Shown here piece after piece: positions 7,621 to 11,120 of a DNA stretch of 11,120 bases (position 1 is its first letter; every line of letters begins with the position of its first letter). The notes below the pieces were generated by a model. That model made no database searches. It saw only the letters and a list, made by a program, of their open reading frames with translations, and was not told the DNA's origin. The stretch comes from an uncultured Lachnospiraceae bacterium (GTDB taxonomy: Bacteria > Bacillota > Clostridia > Lachnospirales > Lachnospiraceae): NCBI GenBank assembly GCA_934371505.1, contig CAKRNW010000076.1, forward strand, positions 1 through 11,120, written 5' to 3'. A program made the position numbers and the translations under genes.

Positions 7621-7650
7621 ATAATATGAACAATGTTTACTTTTGCACAA
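7621..7650 (-). promoter_or_regulatory. Candidate promoter of the transport/fucosidase operon
   Basis: The minus strand shows TTGTGC (7650..7645) and TATTAT (7626..7621) with an 18-base spacer. The -10 matches five of six consensus bases and the -35 three of six, which would suit a promoter that needs an activator. Transcription would start near 7614, giving an AT-rich leader of about 80 nt. An alternative pair is TTGTTC (7633..7628) with GATATT 18 bases on. The repeats just upstream support this region as the control point. Confidence 0.5.
7634..7647 (-). promoter_or_regulatory. Possible CcpA cre site (one mismatch)
   Basis: The minus strand reads TGCAAAAGTAAACA. It matches the cre core TGNAARCGNWWWCA at all fixed positions except the C of the central CG, where it has A. 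It overlaps the candidate -35 box, a position that would give catabolite repression. The mismatch falls in a well-conserved position, so this is tentative. Confidence 0.35.
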
Positions 7651-7657
7651 GTCATTG

Positions 7658-7690
7658 TGTAAAATATTTACTTCTTGTAAACATTTTACA
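7658..7690. promoter_or_regulatory. Tandem GTAAA-N3-TTTAC palindromes, candidate operator
   Basis: Two 13-bp palindromes lie 18 bp centre to centre: 7659..7671 (GTAAA-ATA-TTTAC) and 7677..7689 (GTAAA-CAT-TTTAC). The second extends to a perfect TGTAAA-N3-TTTACA at 7676..7690. A further TTTAC half-site lies at 7636..7640, and AATGTTTAC (7632..7640) is the exact reverse complement of GTAAACATT (7677..7685). The palindromes centre about 50 and 70 bases upstream of the presumed transcription start, where an activator would bind. The neighbouring AraC-type response regulator is the obvious candidate, by inference. Confidence 0.5.
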
Positions 7691-7697
7691 TTTTCAT

Positions 7698-7751
7698 AAA
7701 AAATAAAAATAAAGATGCGAAACAGCATTAAATTTTTGCCGATTCGCATCT
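7698..7751 (-). terminator. Intrinsic terminator of the signalling operon
   Basis: On the minus strand a perfect 9-bp stem AGATGCGAA/TTCGCATCT (7743..7751 and 7713..7721) continues, after one mismatch, into CGGCA/TGCTG with one G-U pair. The loop is nine bases. A T-rich tail (TTATTTTTATTTTTT, 7712..7698) follows. It begins four bases after the lipoprotein stop codon and separates the signalling operon from the transport operon. Confidence 0.9.
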
Positions 7752-7755
7752 CCTG

Positions 7756-9021
7756 TCATTGATATTTCCTGATATTATGTTCAAATTCTTTGGCACTTGT
7801 TTTCCCTGATAAAACTTCAAAAATTGTTTTTTCAAAATAATTTTTTTGTGCAGCAGTCCATAAATTATCCGGCACCTCGGTTTTCACTTCCGCATTCATC
7901 ACCAAGGACGCCCCCTGGTACAATCTGCTTTTCGTTTCTTTATACCTGTCTAATGAAATATTGGGATTGGCTGGAATTTGTTCTGTTTTCTCAAGAATAC
8001 GTGTCTGTACTTCCTCACTGAGCATATAGGTCAAAAACTGGATTGCTGCCTTTTCCCTCTCTTCATCACCACGATTTCCTAATACATAACCCAAACTGGA
8101 AGATTCACAGGACATAGTCTTTCCAGAATTTGAAGGAAGAAGTGCATAGCTTGCATGGATATCAGAGGATATCATCGGTGCCCCCCAGACACCATTTACA
8201 TAAATAGCAAGTTTTCCTTCATTGAATAACTGCGTTTCATCCCGATAACTGTAATCTAAATTTTCAGGAATAGACGAATTGTATATTTTTTTCATCTGCT
8301 CTACTGCCTCACTGAAAATTTCCCCGTGAAACCTTAATTTATCATTTTGAAACTCTGCTCTATCACTCCCTATTAATAGGTGATCCATAAAATACAGATA
8401 GCCTTCTGCAGATGGCTGAAGGGCTTTTACACCGCTTTGTTCCTTCAGTGCCCACTCTCCAATTTTGCTGCACATCCCCTGAAATTCTGTCCAGTTTCGT
8501 GGCAGATCCTGTATTCCTGCTGCCTCCAAAATATCCTCATTGTACCAATATCCTCCACTGAGCAATAATGCATCTGACACCGTATACAAATGCCCATCGG
8601 CTGTAGTCCAATATTCTTTGTTTACCGCTGAGATGTTGTTCGCAAATTCCGGATTTTGTTCTATATAGGGTTGAATATCCAACGCCATCTGGTTGTCAAG
8701 CATAAACTTATAGGTGCTGTTTTCGCCGATTCCACTAAAAGAAATAATATCCGGTATATCTCCTACCATGATCATATCTTCAACCTTCCGTAGCATGTCT
8801 TCCCGTGTAGGCATCGATATCATCTGTAATTTTATATCAGGATTCTGTTTCTGAAAATCTTCATAGATCTGCCGCATGGCAGCGTGATCCTTTTCTGTAC
8901 CACCCCATGCATGAATAAGCGTAATTGTTGTTTCCTGTCTGTTTACTTTGCCGCATCCACCTAAGATGCAGCACATCCACAACACCGTCAACAGTAAAAA
9001 AAATCTATTCCTTTTGTTCAT
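7756..9021 (-). CDS. Solute-binding lipoprotein of a histidine kinase/response regulator operon (probable sensor protein)
   Basis: A MalE-like extracellular sugar-binding protein of 421 residues with a signal peptide and lipobox LGGC (lipidated C23). Its layout follows the transporter's binding protein: MRQIYEDF, VGDIPDIISF, DGHLYTVSD, GYWYNEDILEAAG and FNEGKLAIYVNGVW all have counterparts there. Unlike that protein it lacks the long Thr/Glu tether and is encoded with the kinase and regulator rather than with permeases. It starts at ATG 9021, overlapping the regulator gene by 17 bases, with AGGA seven bases upstream, so translation is probably coupled. The terminator directly after it ends the operon. 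The simplest reading is a ligand receptor that presents a bound sugar to the kinase's extracellular domain, as known for some binding-protein/kinase/regulator systems. A second affinity variant for the importer is the alternative. Confidence 0.9.
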   Translation of the reverse strand: MNKRNRFFLLLTVLWMCCILGGCGKVNRQETTITLIHAWGGTEKDHAAMRQIYEDFQKQNPDIKLQMISMPTREDMLRKVEDMIMVGDIPDIISFSGIGENSTYKFMLDNQMALDIQPYIEQNPEFANNISAVNKEYWTTADGHLYTVSDALLLSGGYWYNEDILEAAGIQDLPRNWTEFQGMCSKIGEWALKEQSGVKALQPSAEGYLYFMDHLLIGSDRAEFQNDKLRFHGEIFSEAVEQMKKIYNSSIPENLDYSYRDETQLFNEGKLAIYVNGVWGAPMISSDIHASYALLPSNSGKTMSCESSSLGYVLGNRGDEEREKAAIQFLTYMLSEEVQTRILEKTEQIPANPNISLDRYKETKSRLYQGASLVMNAEVKTEVPDNLWTAAQKNYFEKTIFEVLSGKTSAKEFEHNIRKYQ

Positions 9022-9757
9022 TCTTTTCCTGCTTTCTAAACTCTTTCGGAGAAACTCCTGCTATTTTCTTAAACATCTTTGAAAAATATCCTGCATCTTC
9101 GACGCCTATTGCCTCAGAAATTTCATAAGTTTTCATGTCTGTCTGTAAAAGATATTCTTTTGCCGCCTCTACCCGGCGATATAATATGGCATCAAATAAG
9201 TTTACTCCTGTCTTGTTCTTATATAATCTGCTTAGATAGCTTCGATTTATATGTAGTTCCTCGGCAATGTCATCTAGCGATATTTTTTTATTAAAATTAT
9301 GTTCTATATATTGATCCACCTGTTGAATGAGATTTTTCTGCTCCTGTACTCCTATCTTTGTTTTTTCCATTTCCTTTTTCATTCTCTTTAAATTCTCAAT
9401 CGCCTTTTCAAGTGCTGACGGAAGTTCATCCATAATTGAAAGCTTTAAAACATAATCACAGACACCATATTTAATTGCAGACTTGGCATAATCAAAATCA
9501 GAATATGCTGTTAAAATAATAATCTGTGTCTCCGGATTTGCCTCATACAAATATTTGCATACCTCCAGCCCGCTTACTTCCGGCATCTGAATGTCCGTAA
9601 TGATAATATCTGGCATTTCTTTCATAAGATACTGAATAAGTTCCTGTCCATCTCTCAGGACTGCGATTAACTCACATTCCATCTTTTCCCAGTTAATCAG
9701 TCTTTGTAATGCCTCTCTTATATAGCCTTCGTCATCTACCGCTACTACTTTCCACAT
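9005..9757 (-). CDS. Response regulator, receiver plus AraC-type DNA-binding domain (YesN-like)
   Basis: A cytoplasmic transcription regulator of 250 residues. The receiver domain (about 1-120) has the acidic pair D8-D9, the phosphorylation site D55 (IIITDIQMPE), the switch residue T83 (ILTAYSD) and K105. A charged, probably helical linker (about 120-145) leads to an AraC-type domain (about 147-243) with two helix-turn-helix units: ISLDDIAEELHINRSYLSRL, and YEISEAIGVEDAGYFSKMFK followed by KIAGVSPKEFR. It is shorter than many YesN-type regulators, which often have 350-550 residues, because it lacks their extra middle region. ATG 9757 is preceded by AAAGG eight bases upstream, inside the end of the kinase gene, and only five bases separate the two genes. 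It is phosphorylated presumably by that kinase and likely activates the transport operon through the sites at 7658..7690; the target is inferred. Confidence 0.93.
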   Translation of the reverse strand: MWKVVAVDDEGYIREALQRLINWEKMECELIAVLRDGQELIQYLMKEMPDIIITDIQMPEVSGLEVCKYLYEANPETQIIILTAYSDFDYAKSAIKYGVCDYVLKLSIMDELPSALEKAIENLKRMKKEMEKTKIGVQEQKNLIQQVDQYIEHNFNKKISLDDIAEELHINRSYLSRLYKNKTGVNLFDAILYRRVEAAKEYLLQTDMKTYEISEAIGVEDAGYFSKMFKKIAGVSPKEFRKQEKNEQKE

Positions 9758-9762
9758 ATTCT

Positions 9763-11120
9763 TTACCTTTCTGTTGGAACTGTTATTTCAATTTTCGTCC
9801 CCTTGCCTTTTTCACTTTGTATCTCAAATTGATAGTTATCTCCGTACAAGATTTGAAGCATTCTACGGGTATTTTCTATCCCCGTATGCGTATGATCCAT
9901 GCTCTTATCCCTCTCTGTTTCCATCAGATTTTTCTCTTCCATTTTTTCATAATCAATTCCAACCCCATTGTCCTCCACAGTGATATGAAACCATTTACAC
10001 ATTTCCCCTGTTTCCCCTTCCTCTTCTTTTTCATACAGACGGATCTTTATCCTGCCTGTCCCTTTCTTGGGCTCCAATCCATGGGAAACCGCATTTTCAA
10101 CTAATGGCTCAATCAGTAAACGAGGAATAAGGTTTTCCTTCATCTGTTCTTCCATGTCAATTTCATACGTTAATTTGTCCTGATAACGCTCCTTTTGCAA
10201 GAATAAATAAAATTGTACCATTTCCATTTCTTCTTTCACTTTAATCTTTATTTCCTTCTCACGGAATATTTTGCCCTGTATCAATTTAGAAAAGGCTTTC
10301 AGGCTTTCATATAATTCTTCGTTTCCTGCCATCTTTGCCTTTAAACTGAGCATTGCCAGAATATTAAACATAAAGTGAGGATTTAACTGTGACTGCAAAT
10401 ATTTTACCTGTGACTGTGTTGCCAATAATTGTTTCTCATATACTTCTGTAATCAGATATTCGATACGGTCAGCCATTTCATTAAACACCATTCCAATGTC
10501 GTGAAATTCCTGTATAGAAGAATCCTCCATCCGCACATCCAGCTTTCTGCTGCCAAAAGCGCGAATACTTGTAATCATTTGTGTCACAGGTCTTGTAAGG
10601 CGATAACTAATCCCATAGGATACCAGAAACGTAAGAAGCAACACAACGATCAGACCTACCAGAAATACAATGACACTTGGGCGTAGGATTGCCAGAATAT
10701 TGTTCTGTCCTACTGCTATGACTGTTCTTAGCCCAAAGCCACACACATCTGCGCTGCCTATCACTCTCACATCCTGTATGTTTTTCATTCCGCTCCAGGA
10801 GACCGTTATCTCCTTTAATATAGAATTTTGATGAACATCTCCGCCGGCAAACAGTAAGGAACCATCTTTCGATACGAGCATCCAGGAATAATCCTGATAA
10901 TTTTTAAGTTCTCCAAATACAAGCTCTATTGCCTCCAGACTTATTTGGGCAATCCCGATTCCTTTTTCTTTCATATCATCATCGTAGATACGAAAAATCA
11001 GGTTCATTACTTTGTCATCAACGATACATTCATACTGTTTTTCTTTTTCTTTAAACTCCCGCTGTATATTTTTGTAATGCTCCTCTTTTTCCTCCTCCGC
11101 TGCAAGAGTTGTTGCATAAT
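9763..11120 (-). CDS. Sensor histidine kinase, YesM-like (5' part outside the window)
   Basis: A membrane-bound kinase, open to the right edge; 451 codons are visible and the true start lies beyond. Numbering from the first full codon, residues about 1-145 are the end of an extracellular sensing domain, probably Cache-like (for example WMLVSKDGSLLFAGG). A membrane helix (about 149-170, VIVFLVGLIVVLLLTFLVS) follows, then a HAMP domain (about 173-225), a coiled linker and the His_kinase core with SQLNPHFMFNIL. H248 there is the phosphorylation site. The ATPase part shows the N box PLVENAVSHG (N342), the G1 box VEDNGVGID and the G2-like GKGT. The first membrane helix is not visible. An internal ATG at 11007 is not the start, because the frame continues upstream without a stop. 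It is the first visible gene of the signalling operon; its promoter lies outside the window. Confidence 0.93.
   Translation of the reverse strand, partial: YATTLAAEEEKEEHYKNIQREFKEKEKQYECIVDDKVMNLIFRIYDDDMKEKGIGIAQISLEAIELVFGELKNYQDYSWMLVSKDGSLLFAGGDVHQNSILKEITVSWSGMKNIQDVRVIGSADVCGFGLRTVIAVGQNNILAILRPSVIVFLVGLIVVLLLTFLVSYGISYRLTRPVTQMITSIRAFGSRKLDVRMEDSSIQEFHDIGMVFNEMADRIEYLITEVYEKQLLATQSQVKYLQSQLNPHFMFNILAMLSLKAKMAGNEELYESLKAFSKLIQGKIFREKEIKIKVKEEMEMVQFYLFLQKERYQDKLTYEIDMEEQMKENLIPRLLIEPLVENAVSHGLEPKKGTGRIKIRLYEKEEEGETGEMCKWFHITVEDNGVGIDYEKMEEKNLMETERDKSMDHTHTGIENTRRMLQILYGDNYQFEIQSEKGKGTKIEITVPTER

Noticed and set aside
7533..7697. Riboswitch or structured leader in the AT-rich region before the binding-protein gene
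   Set aside because: The stretch downstream of the promoter is almost only A and T with no conserved aptamer-like stems; only the operator-like palindromes upstream stand out.
9763..11007. Kinase starting at the ATG at 11007
   Set aside because: The frame stays open upstream to the right edge with protein-like sequence, and the first membrane helix is missing, so this ATG is internal.

Overview
The window is a carbohydrate-use locus, probably from a gut Firmicute of the Lachnospiraceae type. This is inferred from the low-to-moderate GC, Gram-positive lipoprotein signals, strong GGAGG-type ribosome binding sites, occasional TTG starts, a YesM/YesN-type two-component pair and a clostridial Csp-like protease. 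Every supported gene lies on the minus strand, so transcription runs from the right edge towards the left edge.

Right part (11120 to 7756), signalling operon: a membrane sensor histidine kinase (cut by the right edge), a compact AraC-type response regulator, and an extracellular solute-binding lipoprotein. They are packed with a 5-nt gap and a 17-nt overlap and end at a clear intrinsic terminator (7698..7751). There are no permeases in this operon, so its binding protein may be a ligand receptor for the kinase.

Regulatory gap (7533..7755): the terminator, a set of GTAAA-N3-TTTAC palindromes, a near-match to a CcpA cre site, a candidate promoter and a strong ribosome binding site, all upstream of the transport operon.

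Middle part (7532 to 1606), transport and breakdown operon: a second, related solute-binding lipoprotein, an intercistronic hairpin with a T-run, two CUT1-type ABC permeases (MalF-like and MalG-like), a cytoplasmic GH29 alpha-L-fucosidase, and a Gfo/Idh/MocA-family oxidoreductase with a cysteine-rich insertion. No ATP-binding subunit is present, so a shared ATPase encoded elsewhere is expected. The likely logic is: sense a fucosylated glycan outside the cell, import it intact, remove fucose in the cytoplasm, and modify a sugar by NAD(P)-dependent chemistry. The actual substrate cannot be read from the sequence.

Left part (1605 to 1): a 196-nt gap with a weak promoter candidate, then a Csp-like S8 subtilisin-family protease that runs off the left edge before its catalytic serine. 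It appears to be a separate, unrelated gene. No tRNA, rRNA, CRISPR array or insertion sequence was seen.
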